From positions 62,001-126,000 of the forward strand of contig NZ_JAULBC010000002.1 of the NCBI RefSeq assembly GCF_041060425.1: 64,000 nucleotides of DNA, read 5' to 3'. Below are positions 35,701 to 44,998 of the stretch, in pieces. The notes beneath the pieces are model-generated. The model worked only from the letters and a program-made list of their open reading frames with translations. It was not told the origin of the DNA and made no database searches. Position numbers and translations under genes: made by a program. The stretch comes from Danxiaibacter flavus (GTDB lineage: Bacteria > Bacteroidota > Bacteroidia > Chitinophagales > Chitinophagaceae). Each line of letters opens with the position of its first letter. The first letter of the stretch is position 1.

Positions 35701-35839
35701 CCTCCTGCGCATGCAGGTTCGTGGTCAATTGTAGAAAAAACAGGAAGAAAAGAATGAAGATAAAAACAGGTAGTTCATAAACCTTTTGCTTCTTCAGAGG
35801 CAAAGCAATGCCATCTCCGTGAGTAAAAGTGTTTCTCAT
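32741..35839 (-). CDS. GloVer-repeat secreted protein with T9SS type A sorting domain
   Basis: 1032 residues from ATG (complement 35837-35839, MRNTFTHGDG); a longer frame to 35908 is less likely. The signal sequence is atypically late (FIFILFFLFFLQLTTNLHAQ, about 28-46). About 13-14 tandem units of roughly 52-56 residues follow, each with a DGNLYGMTSSGGT core and GTIFKITTTGTFTVLRHL: the choice-of-anchor GloVer repeat. Then come Ig/cadherin-like domains (about 780-930, FSFTVSV; PDTPVLAAIG) and a C-terminal type A domain (VVFPNPATSLINLKIN ... GNYFIQVQSKK) directing type IX secretion. Likely a surface or extracellular beta-propeller/solenoid adhesin or binding protein. Confidence 0.92.
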   Translation of the reverse strand: MRNTFTHGDGIALPLKKQKVYELPVFIFILFFLFFLQLTTNLHAQEVMAGLTSNGGPAGRGTAFTIKTNGTSFGIISGFADWGKTPNGDLLKGNDGNFYGMTSTGGTFSGGTIFRMTPVGEITILRQLNPAQDGSSPNGELIKGTDGFLYGVTSAGGTNSYGTIFKISTDGSVFTVLRHFAYATDGANPKGHLVQAKDGNFYGLTYGGGANGYGTIFKITPAGAFTLLRSLNKTTDGGNSYGSLTEGKDGNLYGLTYWGGTYNYGTIFKIAPSGASFAVVRHLNSATDGGYPQSDLIVGSDGNFYGNCYGGGTYGNGTIFKLTTAGVYTVLRHLASSKDGGVPYGNLMQNTDGFLYGLNRTGGLNTAGTVYKISTTGTYTVLHSFVATTEGTTANGGLARGDDGNLYGMTSTAGPGLFGTAFKVTTAGALTVLASFWGAATGNAPLETMVKGKDSAYYGTNSTGGAYNYGAIFKICGGKTTTLFSFNRNVNGGLPKGSLIQATDGNFYGMASEGGTSGHGTIFKITPTGSYTVIRHLNSPTDGGYPQGSLVQLPDGNLYGMTNSGGTNGGGTIFKITTTGTFTVLRHLKSADDGANPEGNLVKGADGALYGMTLNNPKIFKITTSGTFTILRALVSTTDGAAPAGSLVLHSDGNFYGTTSSGGTYSGGTIFKISATGTFKTLKHLNNATDGRFPKGTLLIGTDNNLYGMTSSGGTYGAGTLFKITTAGTYTILRHFNMVTDGGAPTGGLIPAPINNLVANAQSITTAEDKAKAVTLTGSGGSPLTFNIAANPARGKISGTGANRTYTPNANYAGADQFSFTVSVGCLTSPAAIVSVTVTPVPDTPVLAAIGAKSVVVNTTLTFTAKGTDPDAGQILTYSLIGAPSGATINSTTGAFSWKPAAIGNFTFKVRVTDNGSPALYDEETITVTVKAAAVTAMRAISEEQLQPEETEIKAVVFPNPATSLINLKINTAMEDIVVSVVDMKGVVLSKTKYNADGKNNIQLDVSGLKSGNYFIQVQSKKVTKAIQFTKG

Positions 35840-36106
35840 ACAAAGTTTTTTAAAGCTTATAAGTTGTTTGATAATGACTACATCGTCATCGAGGCGCAAA
35901 GCTTGCACACAAAAAATGCTTATGCAACGGAAATATGTATGAATTGGTAAAAAAGGATGATTAATGGTATAAATAAGCCGCTAAATAATTTCAGCATTAA
36001 CGCCCGGTGCGTTAGAAATAAACCATAGTAACCTGATTTAAATAAGTTCCGGCACAAATCCCAAAGGCTACCGCTCAATACTCCCACTCCCATCTCCTTC
36101 TCTTCC
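35840..36106. other. Spacer without recognisable gene
   Basis: It should contain the promoter of the GloVer gene on the minus strand; no clear TAnnTTTG element was found. Nothing else stands out. Confidence 0.5.
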
Positions 36107-36240
36107 TGTCTTACATGTCTTACATGTCTTACTGTCTTACTGTCTTACATGTCTTACACGTCTTACATGTCTTACTGTCTTACTGTCTTACATGTCTTAC
36201 ACGTCTTACATGTCTTACATGTCTTGCTATCATACTATCT
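36107..36240. repeat. TCTTACATG / TCTTACTG simple tandem repeat
   Basis: About 15 copies of 8-9-bp words (CTTACATGT, CTTACTGT, CTTACACGT) abut the stop of the response regulator gene. The complementary word (GTAAGACAGTAAGACACG) recurs at 52925-52985. Confidence 0.9.
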
Positions 36241-36242
36241 TC

Positions 36243-36662
36243 TCATTTATTGAAGTATTTTGCCAATCCCGGGCGCGTCTTCAACTCGTTAAGTTTGGAT
36301 ACATTGATAGGCTTATTGACAAATTCCAGGATCACCGGGTGATTCTCTGCAGTAAACTGATCCTCCGGGTTTACGCTGGACGTGAGTACGATCACTTTGG
36401 TATCAGGAAAAAGCGGGTAATACGTTTGTTCAAATTCAGCAAGAAATTCCCAGCCATTCATTACGGGCATATTCAGGTCAAGAAAAATGAGCTCGGGCAC
36501 CAACGCATTCTTATCTGCGGCGAACGCTTTATAAAAATCCAATGCCAATTCTCCATTTTCAGCAAACAACATTTCTCTGCAAAAAGCGGCTTTAGGTAAA
36601 ATTAACTTATAGAGCATCAGTGTTACTGAGTCATCGTCGATGCAGATGATTTTATTGATCAC
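36243..36662 (-). CDS. Single-domain response regulator (CheY/Rcp1-like)
   Basis: 139 residues, receiver only. Acidic pocket IDDD (8-11), phospho-acceptor Asp62 in IFLDLNMPVMNG, conserved Ser/Thr in VLTSS and Lys in FVNKPI. Its start is 4 bp after the stop of the upstream 7-PAS kinase gene, so the two are co-transcribed and it is the likely phosphate acceptor of that kinase. No output domain; the output is by protein interaction or a phosphorelay. Confidence 0.94.
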   Translation of the reverse strand: MINKIICIDDDSVTLMLYKLILPKAAFCREMLFAENGELALDFYKAFAADKNALVPELIFLDLNMPVMNGWEFLAEFEQTYYPLFPDTKVIVLTSSVNPEDQFTAENHPVILEFVNKPINVSKLNELKTRPGLAKYFNK

Positions 36663-36666
36663 TTTA

Positions 36667-39600
36667 TCAGGGTTTGAAGGTTATGGTAAATGTAGAGCCT
36701 TGATTGACCTTACTTTCGAGTTGAATTTTTCCTCCTGAAGATGTTACCTGGGAATGAACAAGAAACAGTCCGATACCTTTGCTGTCAGGGTAATTGTGGA
36801 AGCGCTGGTACAGGCCAAATATCCTGTCTCCGATCCTTTTAAGATCGAAACCGAGACCATTGTCTGTGAATAATAATTGTACGCTGTTGTTTTTCATACG
36901 AGATTTTACGGATATTTCCGGCGTTCTGCCCGGATGAGCATATTTTAATGAGTTTGTAAGAAGGTTCATAAAAATGCTCTCTAAATAATTTTTGTTGAAC
37001 ATCACAGTTTCTGCTTCGGTAAAATCAACGTGGATCATTGCATTTGATTTCGCCGCCAGTTGAGATGTTGCACTTGCTATAGCGTTCCAAACATCCTGAA
37101 AATGTAACTTCTCAATGTACGGATTATTCTGTTCTTTGATAATAAGAACATTCACCAGGTCATTGATCGTTTCATTAAGGAGCCAGGTGGATTTTTTAAA
37201 TCCGTCCATCAGCAGCGTCATCGTCTCATCTGTGATTGAATCATAATCTATCAGCTCGGCAATACTCATCAGATTGGTTAGCGGAGCGCGCAGATTATGA
37301 GATGTAATATACGAGAACTGTTTTAATTCTTTGTTATTTTGGGTGAGCTCTTTAATCAGCTGATCTTTTTCCAGCTCACTTTTCTTCCGGTCTGTGATAT
37401 CGCGCTCTATGGAAATGAAATGTGTGCACTGACCAGCTTTATTAACCACCGGGACAACAGAAATACTTGACCAATATTCATCGCCGTTCTTTTTGCGGCT
37501 GATCACCTCAATCTCGCAAGGCTTCCGCTGATTGATGGCTTTACCTAATTTTTGAATCTCTTTCTGACAGGTTCTGGGTCCATGGAATATAGAAGGATGT
37601 TTTCCCAACACTTCTTCTTTTGAATAGCCGGTTAACTCAGTTAGTGCATCATTCGCATAAAGAATAACAAGGTCTGCAGCAGTTTCAGGAGCATTGGATA
37701 TTAATACCATGTCCCGCGCATTGGTAATAACCGATTCAAACAATTTCAACTGTTGCTCTTCATTCTTGCGTGCTGTCACATCCTGCATGGCACCAATCAT
37801 CCGTACCGGTCGCCCTTTGTCATCAAACAACATAAAGGCGCGATCGTACACATAGGCATATTCGCCGTTAGATTTTAAATAACGGTATTCATCCTGCCAA
37901 ACACTGGACGATGCATCTTTAAGCTTTTTCGCCATGCTTTTCGCTATACGCCTGCGGTCGTCGGGATGTATGCGATCGAAAAAGATTTTATTATCTCCTT
38001 TTTCTTCCTCGTACCCGAAAAGTCTTTTGTAGCCTTCTGCACAAAATATTTCTCCGGTTAAAAGGTCCCAGTCCCATATAGCATCAGATGTTGCCTTGCT
38101 GGCATAATCATATCTTTCGTTGCTTAGCTTTAATTTAAGTTCGCTTTCCTTCTCTTCAGTTATATCCTGCACCACACCCTCAAATATTGGTTGCTCATCC
38201 TTGCGGAAAATAATTACAGCTTTTTGCATCAGCCATTTCAGCTTGCCGTTGTGAAGAATAACGCGATGCGTTATAGGATAAATTTCCTTTCCGGCTAATG
38301 CATCCCTGAAACCTTCGTCAAATAAATGTTGGTCGTCTGGATGTATTGAGTTATAGAACGTGTCATAGTCAGGAGTAAACAGCTCCTCATCCCGTTCAAA
38401 TATTCTGTAAACTTCTTTGGACCAGAAGATCGCGTTATCTTTTAGGTCGAAGCTCCAATACCCGAGCTTGCCGATCTGTTCAGCCCACTCCAATTGTTTG
38501 TTGGAGTGCAGTAATTTTTCCTGCGCTACTTTTCTTTCTGTAATGTCTTTGAAATATACTGAAACGCCCTTTTGTGAAGGATAAACGCTGGCCTCAAGCC
38601 AGATATTCAATGGGGCATAATATTCTTCAAAATGACCAACAACCCTTTCGTTCATCGATTTTTCCAAAGCAGCGTAAGAAGTGTGTTGTGTTGTTTGACT
38701 ATATACTTCCCACAAATTTTTGCCAAGTATATTTTCCCTTGGCATCAGCAGTAACCGTTCCGCCTCCCTGTTCCAGTATGTAACAATGTTCTGATCGTTC
38801 ACAGCAAAGAAAGCATCCTCAATACTTTCCAGGATCTGCAACTTTTCCTTATTGGCATTTTCAATTTCTTCCTGTGCTCTTTTCTTTTCCGTTATATTTC
38901 TGAAATATACGGTCATGCCTGCTTCTGAAGGATAGATGTTCAACTCTATCCATTTATCAAGAAGGGCTATATATTGTTCAAGGGACCTTGCGGTGTTTTC
39001 CTTTTTTGCAGCAAGGCAGGTTTCATAAATCCCCATCTCCCCTACTTCAGGAAATGCATCAAGCAAAACCCTTCCCAATACCTGCGATCTGTTAATGCCC
39101 GTTACCTTTTCAGCCTCTTTGTTCCAGATCGTTATTATCCAGTTATTGTCAAGCGCGCAAAAACCATCCGTTATACTTTCCAACAGCGTTGTTATCCGTT
39201 GATTGTATTCGCGCAGTTCACGCTCCAGTTGTTTACGCTCCGTAATGTCTGTGTGAATTCCGTAAGCCGCTACCAGTTCTCCCTTTTCATCTTTTACAGC
39301 GCCGGCACTTAAATAAAAATCCTGTACATCATTTCCTTTCGTTATTAAACTAACATCACCACTCCAGTAATTGCCCGAAAATATGGTTAACATTACATCT
39401 GCAGCCTGTTGCTTATCTTTATAAACCCCTAGTATCCCTCCTGCATCAGCTAGCTCTTGTTCGGTTTTGCCCAATGTCTTTCGCATTGATTCATTCATGA
39501 ATATAGGCATACCATCTTTGCCAAGCAACCCAATTGCATCTTTAGAGTTATCAATGATGTTTTTGTATAAGAGAAGATCGTTTTCAGCCTTTCTCTTTTC

Positions 39601-40350
39601 AGTTATGTCATCTGCAACAACCAGCGTTATCCTTTCATCATCCTCTTTTAGTTTGCAACAAGTGTATTCAACCCATATTTTTTCGCCATTCTTTTTTCGA
39701 TGCAGATCTGTACCTGTTTTAGTGAACCCGGTCTTTTGTCTTTCAACAATTTCATTACCGAAGCCATATGCAATATCAGCAATAGTCATACTTAAAAACT
39801 CATCCTTTGAATATCCATAATGAGCTACTGCTGCTTCGTTTACATCTACAAAACACATGGTTTCGTTATCAAACATCCATGAAGGAAGCGGACTTTTATC
39901 AAATACTATTTTATAATCATTTTCCGCATGTATGAGTTCTCCGTTTAATACAAGCTCGTGTTCTTCAAAAAAAAGATCGGACTTCAAGCGATATATTTCA
40001 GACTCAACGTCATCTGCAGAAAGTGTAGTAACACTTAAAAATAGAAATTGCAATATGTTGCCTTCATATACCGGATTTAAAACTACCTGTCCGTATTCAC
40101 TTGTTGAAACAGTGCATGCTGACCGTTCTGCAACACATTTTATGAGAGAGAAAATTAAAGGGTTAATATCGTGATCAGAAAATATTGCGCTTTCGCAAAG
40201 CCCTTGATTGGTGAACAATTGACGGGGTTGATCCAGCAATCTGGAAAAGCCGCCATTCAGTTCGTCGATACGCCAGCCAGCCTCACAACTTTTCAGCAGT
40301 AACGAGGGAAAATTCAGCGCCCGAAGAATGATATTGTATTGAATACCCAT
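36667..40350 (-). CDS. Multi-PAS sensor histidine kinase (7 PAS domains)
   Basis: 1227 residues with no clear transmembrane helix. A PAS-like N-terminus of uncertain type (1-130) is followed by seven PAS units, beginning near residues 140, 260, 390, 510, 630, 755 and 880; several end with a D-I-T-E-R/D-V-T-A-R-type PAC motif. The kinase follows: phospho-acceptor His1018 in SYITSHNLRAPLTN, then HATPase motifs (NLLTNSLKYAHPG, TDNGLGFDL, GIGLFLVHS). The PAS 7 domain contains FHGPRTCQ but not the flavin-binding NCRFLQ of LOV domains. It probably senses several cytoplasmic cues and acts with the adjacent receiver. Confidence 0.94.
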   Translation of the reverse strand: MGIQYNIILRALNFPSLLLKSCEAGWRIDELNGGFSRLLDQPRQLFTNQGLCESAIFSDHDINPLIFSLIKCVAERSACTVSTSEYGQVVLNPVYEGNILQFLFLSVTTLSADDVESEIYRLKSDLFFEEHELVLNGELIHAENDYKIVFDKSPLPSWMFDNETMCFVDVNEAAVAHYGYSKDEFLSMTIADIAYGFGNEIVERQKTGFTKTGTDLHRKKNGEKIWVEYTCCKLKEDDERITLVVADDITEKRKAENDLLLYKNIIDNSKDAIGLLGKDGMPIFMNESMRKTLGKTEQELADAGGILGVYKDKQQAADVMLTIFSGNYWSGDVSLITKGNDVQDFYLSAGAVKDEKGELVAAYGIHTDITERKQLERELREYNQRITTLLESITDGFCALDNNWIITIWNKEAEKVTGINRSQVLGRVLLDAFPEVGEMGIYETCLAAKKENTARSLEQYIALLDKWIELNIYPSEAGMTVYFRNITEKKRAQEEIENANKEKLQILESIEDAFFAVNDQNIVTYWNREAERLLLMPRENILGKNLWEVYSQTTQHTSYAALEKSMNERVVGHFEEYYAPLNIWLEASVYPSQKGVSVYFKDITERKVAQEKLLHSNKQLEWAEQIGKLGYWSFDLKDNAIFWSKEVYRIFERDEELFTPDYDTFYNSIHPDDQHLFDEGFRDALAGKEIYPITHRVILHNGKLKWLMQKAVIIFRKDEQPIFEGVVQDITEEKESELKLKLSNERYDYASKATSDAIWDWDLLTGEIFCAEGYKRLFGYEEEKGDNKIFFDRIHPDDRRRIAKSMAKKLKDASSSVWQDEYRYLKSNGEYAYVYDRAFMLFDDKGRPVRMIGAMQDVTARKNEEQQLKLFESVITNARDMVLISNAPETAADLVILYANDALTELTGYSKEEVLGKHPSIFHGPRTCQKEIQKLGKAINQRKPCEIEVISRKKNGDEYWSSISVVPVVNKAGQCTHFISIERDITDRKKSELEKDQLIKELTQNNKELKQFSYITSHNLRAPLTNLMSIAELIDYDSITDETMTLLMDGFKKSTWLLNETINDLVNVLIIKEQNNPYIEKLHFQDVWNAIASATSQLAAKSNAMIHVDFTEAETVMFNKNYLESIFMNLLTNSLKYAHPGRTPEISVKSRMKNNSVQLLFTDNGLGFDLKRIGDRIFGLYQRFHNYPDSKGIGLFLVHSQVTSSGGKIQLESKVNQGSTFTITFKP

Positions 40351-40491
40351 AGTAGCAACTCAGCATAAACGCCCGGCTGTATACAAAAAAATATGAAAAT
40401 ATCTATTTCTCTCTATTTAACTGCCGGAAATAACAAACGATTGTCTAATTCGACGAATGATCATCAAAATTTGACTTTTTTTTATTATGAA

Positions 40492-41598
40492 TCATTTCAT
40501 CCATTCAAAATAAAACACACTTCCTTCCGAATAAAATGAATCAACCCAAACTTTACCGCCCTGTTCTTCAACCAGCATTTTAAACACATTTAGTCCAATG
40601 CCGGTACTGCTTTCCCTTTTTGTGAGCGTATTTCCTGTCTCAAAAAGGTTGAATACTTTTTGCTGATCATCAGACGCAATGCCGGGACCGTTATCTTTCA
40701 CATAAAATACATAATGATCTCCTTTGTCTTCATACCCAACCTCTAAAAGGCCGGCCTCTTTATCGTTGTACTTAATGGCGTTACTTAAAATATTTTGAAA
40801 TACCTGTTGAAGTTTTATTTTTCGTGTAAACAGAACCGGCATCTTTTCCGGCAGAACAATTGAAATATTCTTTGGAGGTAACAATGTATTCAAAATCTGG
40901 CCAAGCATTACCCGGACATCCAAGATCTCTTTAGCCTGCTGTGAATGGCTCACTTTCGAGTACTTCAGTAAGGCATCTATCATACCGGACAGGTAATTAA
41001 CGGCAGAACCCAGCATGATGATATTGCTTTCCAGCTCCTGGTCGGTCATTTCATACCTGTTATACTCCAGCATGGAGATAATTGTAGAAACACCTGCAAG
41101 AGGTGATTTCAGATCATGAGAAACTACGTGTACAAAGCGCTCCAGTTGTTTGTTGACTTTCTCCAGCTCTTCATTTGACCGTTGCAGTTTGTGCTGATAA
41201 AAGTACAGCTGCTCAAATACATTTACTTTGGCACGTACTAAATTAACATCCAGCGGCTTTTGCAGATAATCAACTGCACCTTCTTCAAAACCACGTAATA
41301 TGTAATGTTCTTCTTTACTGATTGCCGTAACAAAAATGATGGATATGTTTTTTGTTTTAGGATTGGATTTCAGCAGCCTGGCCACTTCAAACCCGTCTAT
41401 ATCCGGCATCTGTACATCAAGCATAATCAGCCCGATGTTATTGTTCTTCAATACAAGCTTTAACGCTTCACCACCTGAAGAAGCTTTTAGAAATCCCCTT
41501 CCTTCACCCTGCAATATATCTTCAAGTACAATCAGGTTTTCCTCCTTATCGTCCACTAAAAGAATATTAAACGGATATTGTATCTCAGGCTTACTCAT
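40492..41598 (-). CDS. Receiver-histidine kinase protein
   Basis: 368 residues in inverted hybrid order: N-terminal receiver (Asp61 in IMLDVQMPDIDG, Lys in LQKPL) followed by a coiled coil, HisKA (His161 in HVVSHDLKSPLAG) and HATPase (NILSNAIKYND, KDNGPGIASDDQ, STGIGLNVFK). Such proteins usually take phosphate from, or are regulated by, another kinase. It starts 34 bp after the hybrid kinase stop on the same strand, so the two are probably an operon. Confidence 0.95.
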   Translation of the reverse strand: MSKPEIQYPFNILLVDDKEENLIVLEDILQGEGRGFLKASSGGEALKLVLKNNNIGLIMLDVQMPDIDGFEVARLLKSNPKTKNISIIFVTAISKEEHYILRGFEEGAVDYLQKPLDVNLVRAKVNVFEQLYFYQHKLQRSNEELEKVNKQLERFVHVVSHDLKSPLAGVSTIISMLEYNRYEMTDQELESNIIMLGSAVNYLSGMIDALLKYSKVSHSQQAKEILDVRVMLGQILNTLLPPKNISIVLPEKMPVLFTRKIKLQQVFQNILSNAIKYNDKEAGLLEVGYEDKGDHYVFYVKDNGPGIASDDQQKVFNLFETGNTLTKRESSTGIGLNVFKMLVEEQGGKVWVDSFYSEGSVFYFEWMK

Positions 41599-41632
41599 AA
41601 TTTACCGTACTCTTTTAACCTTTTATTATTGA

Positions 41633-44600
41633 TTACTTCCTTGATAACCATACACGCATTAGAGAAAGCAGCTTGCTTGCTTCAAACGGCTTTGACAGAT
41701 AGTCTGACGCTCCCGCCTTTATGCATTGTTCACGGTCTTCCATCATTGCTTTTGCCGTCAAGGCAATTACCGGTGTTTCCTTATATAATAGCATCTTACG
41801 GAGCCGGGCAATTGCCTCAAGCCCATCAACTTCAGGCATCATAACATCCATCAGAATGATGTCTATATCTTTACTTTCGGTAAGCATTTCAAGTGCTTCC
41901 CTCCCATTTGCAGCTGTTACAACAGTCATACCCTGTTCCTCCAGCAGCACATTCAGCGCAAAAACATTCCGTATGTCATCATCTGCTACAAGTGCTTTTT
42001 TATTCTTTAGCGAGCTATCCGGCAAATAGTCCGGAGCCCCAACCGTGGAATTTGCGGCCGTTTCATTTTCAAACCTGTTCAGGAACAATTCCAACTCATC
42101 AATCAGGCGCCTGTGAGCCTGTGTAGAATGCACGATTGTTACATCAGCGATCTTCTTTAGCGTAAGCTCATCAAAAGCAATGCCGTTATCATCCAGGTAA
42201 ATAATTACAGGTGTGCCGGCAAATGCATCCTGCTTTTTAAGATCAGCAAGCGTATTCACACTCTCAGCCACATCATTCCTTATATCGGCTATTATACAAT
42301 CATACTTTGTTGTTACAGCTTTATGCATTGCCTCTTTAATAGAAAATACATAATCCGGCACTATATGAAAATGTACGTTATTTAACGCGTCTGAAAAGTT
42401 ATTGTCTGCTAATGACCTGTCAGAATATATCAATACATGTTTGGCTTCGGTTTGCAATTTCATGCCCAGCAAAGCAAATGCCTCATCAAGACTTTCATTT
42501 GCCACCGGCTTTTTAAGATAGGTGATTACGCTGTTACCCGGCACTCCATCAACATCAGCGCCTGAAATTATATGTACAGGTATATCTTTCAGGTTTTCGT
42601 CGCTATTCAGTTCTTTTAAGGTGTCCCAGCCGTTTTTAACTGGCATATTCATATCAAGAATAATCGCATCCGGCCTTTGTTTTCTCGCAACGGATAAACC
42701 TTCTTCACCGTTGGATGCTATCACTGTCTCATAGTTTTTCGACGACGCATACTCGCTTAATACAGTCGCAAAATCCCTGTCGTCTTCAATAATGAGTAAT
42801 GATTTTTTTGTCCTGCTCATCCCATTTCGGGCAGAATGGCCAGGTTTAAAATTTACGTCGGAATGTTGTATGCGGCCAGGGTTACTACTTTGTTCAGATA
42901 CAGGGTTTACAGGGAGCTCAATTAAAAATGCGCTTCCGGTTCCCTTCTCGCTATTCATTGATATTGTGCCGCCAAGCAACCACACCAATTCTTTACTAAT
43001 GGATAAACCAAGCCCGGTTCCGCCGAATTTGCGGTTAATTGAACTATCAGCCTGGGTGAATGCTTCAAATATCAACGATTGTTTCTCTTTCGATATGCCG
43101 ACTCCGTTATCTTCCACTTTGATGATCACCTTGCCGTCAGTATCCTTGTTTTGCTTATAATCAAAACTTAAAGAAACAACACCATTTTTATCCGTGAACT
43201 TAAATGCATTGGAAAGAAGATTTTTTAGCACCTGTTCCAGCTTGCTTTTATCAGTAACAATACTGGCGGGACACTGCCGGGTAATAACAGTTGAAAAAGA
43301 GATATGCTTTTCTTCTGCAATTACAGAAAAAGTATCTCTCATACTGGTCAATATATCAGCGAGACTGGTTTCTTCCGTCACTATCTCCATTTTGCCGGCT
43401 TCAATTTTAGACAAATCGAGAATGTCATTTATCAACGAAAGCAGATCCTTACCGGATTTCTGAATGATCCTTGCATAGTTCACCTGCTTATCTGCCAGGT
43501 TGTTTTCTTTGTTCTCTTCCAGCAAACGTGATAAAATCAAAATGCTGTTGAGTGGCGTTCTTAACTCGTGAGACATATTGGCCAGGAACGTTGATTTGAA
43601 TTTTCCTGACTGTTCCAGCTCGTCAGCTTTAACTGATAATGCTTGCCTGGATAATTCCAGCGCTTCATTCTTCTCCTCCAGCTCAACGTTAATGTTTCTT
43701 AATTCTTCGTCCTGTGCTTTTAATTCTTCTTCAGACGACTGCAGCGCCATCGCCTGCTGCGTCAATTCTTCATTGGTCTGTTTCAGCTCTTCCTGTTGGC
43801 TGATCAGCAATTGTTGATGTTCTTTTAAGCGGCCTAACAAAGCATTTTCTTTTTCTTTTGCCTGCACAGAATTAAGTCCTGCCGCTATATTGTGAACCAT
43901 CACTTCAAAAAAATTGAGCTGGTACGAGTTGAATGAACTGAACGAAACAAGCTCAATCACGCCGGCAAGTTCATTCTGTATAAACAGCGGAATACAGGCT
44001 ATTTCCATAGATCCTGAAACATCCTGCGCATTGGAAAAACGCCAGTAATTGGCGGGCACCTGTTTAATGATTTTTAATTTGCGCTGGTCTACTGCTTGTG
44101 AAGAAATCAATCCTTCCAAAGCGTATAGTTTTACTGACTGTGCCTCAAAGCCACTTGAGGCCTTTAACTGAAGTGCTTTTTTTTCCCTTTCTTCAAATAT
44201 GTAAAAAGCGCCGGCCGGAAGCTCAAGTATTTGTATAATGGAATATAGAACACGCTTTGCAAACGTGTCGGTATCGTTTACAGATTGAAAATCCTCATTC
44301 AATGTTGCTAAGCCGGTAAGTAGCGCATTTTTCTCTTTTGTTTCCTTCATCAGCCTGTCTGATTGCCTTATAGTATGCTTCAGCTTGTCCTGCATAACAC
44401 TTCTTTTATTGAACTCTGCGTAGACTCTTGTGCATAAAAAACCTATCAAAAAAAGGATGATAGCAGTTCCGGCAATGTTGGTCCATGTGGAGATGTTCCT
44501 TTGCGCAGCTGCCCTGGCCATTCGTACCTCAAGCAACGAATATTCGGTCGCTATCATATCACGTAAAATAGCATCAACGGCAGCAAGCAGGTCATGTTTT

Positions 44601-44998
44601 TTCACGTGCCCAGATTCGTTCTGTCCATCTTTCAACAATGCCGTTCCGTTATAAAGACAGACAGATAAAGAATCTATTGCTGCAGACAGCCTGGCCGACC
44701 GTTTAACCTGCGGCTTATTATCATGAATAAGTGTGTTTAGCACTTCAACTTCGTTGTGAATTGCCGCTTCGCGAACGTATGCATCCTTTTGTGATAATTT
44801 ATCGCTGTCGAGGGCCTGGTCCTTTATGTGAAGAGAGATATTCTGTAATTTGTCGATAACCTGCAGCGTATGATGCGTCCATTGCTCGGCACCCCTGCTC
44901 TCTCCTGAATTGTAAAAGAACAATATACATAGGGATAATACGATAGCTGCAGCAAATAAGACACCCGCAAACAGTCGGATCTTTAACGGTATTTTCAT
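41633..44998 (-). CDS. CHASE3-GAF hybrid histidine kinase with three receiver domains
   Basis: 1121 residues. Helix 1 (about 9-28), a periplasmic CHASE3-like helical domain (30-175), helix 2 (about 178-196), a GAF domain (about 235-390), a long Gln/Glu coiled coil (395-465), HisKA (His477 in MSHELRTPLNS) and HATPase (NLLSNAFKFTD, VEDNGVGISKE, GTGLGLSI). The C-terminal part has a canonical receiver (LDMNMPVKNG), a degenerate middle receiver (IIADIRNDVAES lacks the usual M-P turn) and a canonical last receiver (ILMDVMMPEVDG). Divergent from the receiver gene at 45404, which may act in the same relay. Confidence 0.94.
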   Translation of the reverse strand: MKIPLKIRLFAGVLFAAAIVLSLCILFFYNSGESRGAEQWTHHTLQVIDKLQNISLHIKDQALDSDKLSQKDAYVREAAIHNEVEVLNTLIHDNKPQVKRSARLSAAIDSLSVCLYNGTALLKDGQNESGHVKKHDLLAAVDAILRDMIATEYSLLEVRMARAAAQRNISTWTNIAGTAIILFLIGFLCTRVYAEFNKRSVMQDKLKHTIRQSDRLMKETKEKNALLTGLATLNEDFQSVNDTDTFAKRVLYSIIQILELPAGAFYIFEEREKKALQLKASSGFEAQSVKLYALEGLISSQAVDQRKLKIIKQVPANYWRFSNAQDVSGSMEIACIPLFIQNELAGVIELVSFSSFNSYQLNFFEVMVHNIAAGLNSVQAKEKENALLGRLKEHQQLLISQQEELKQTNEELTQQAMALQSSEEELKAQDEELRNINVELEEKNEALELSRQALSVKADELEQSGKFKSTFLANMSHELRTPLNSILILSRLLEENKENNLADKQVNYARIIQKSGKDLLSLINDILDLSKIEAGKMEIVTEETSLADILTSMRDTFSVIAEEKHISFSTVITRQCPASIVTDKSKLEQVLKNLLSNAFKFTDKNGVVSLSFDYKQNKDTDGKVIIKVEDNGVGISKEKQSLIFEAFTQADSSINRKFGGTGLGLSISKELVWLLGGTISMNSEKGTGSAFLIELPVNPVSEQSSNPGRIQHSDVNFKPGHSARNGMSRTKKSLLIIEDDRDFATVLSEYASSKNYETVIASNGEEGLSVARKQRPDAIILDMNMPVKNGWDTLKELNSDENLKDIPVHIISGADVDGVPGNSVITYLKKPVANESLDEAFALLGMKLQTEAKHVLIYSDRSLADNNFSDALNNVHFHIVPDYVFSIKEAMHKAVTTKYDCIIADIRNDVAESVNTLADLKKQDAFAGTPVIIYLDDNGIAFDELTLKKIADVTIVHSTQAHRRLIDELELFLNRFENETAANSTVGAPDYLPDSSLKNKKALVADDDIRNVFALNVLLEEQGMTVVTAANGREALEMLTESKDIDIILMDVMMPEVDGLEAIARLRKMLLYKETPVIALTAKAMMEDREQCIKAGASDYLSKPFEASKLLSLMRVWLSRK

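Noticed and set aside
33218..35780. Multiple plus-strand frames opposite the GloVer gene
   Set aside because: Antisense shadows of the repeated coding sequence.
37380..37740. LOV photoreceptor domain in the last PAS of the 7-PAS kinase
   Set aside because: The segment reads GKHPSIFHGPRTCQ and lacks the flavin-binding N-C-R-F-L-Q cysteine motif.
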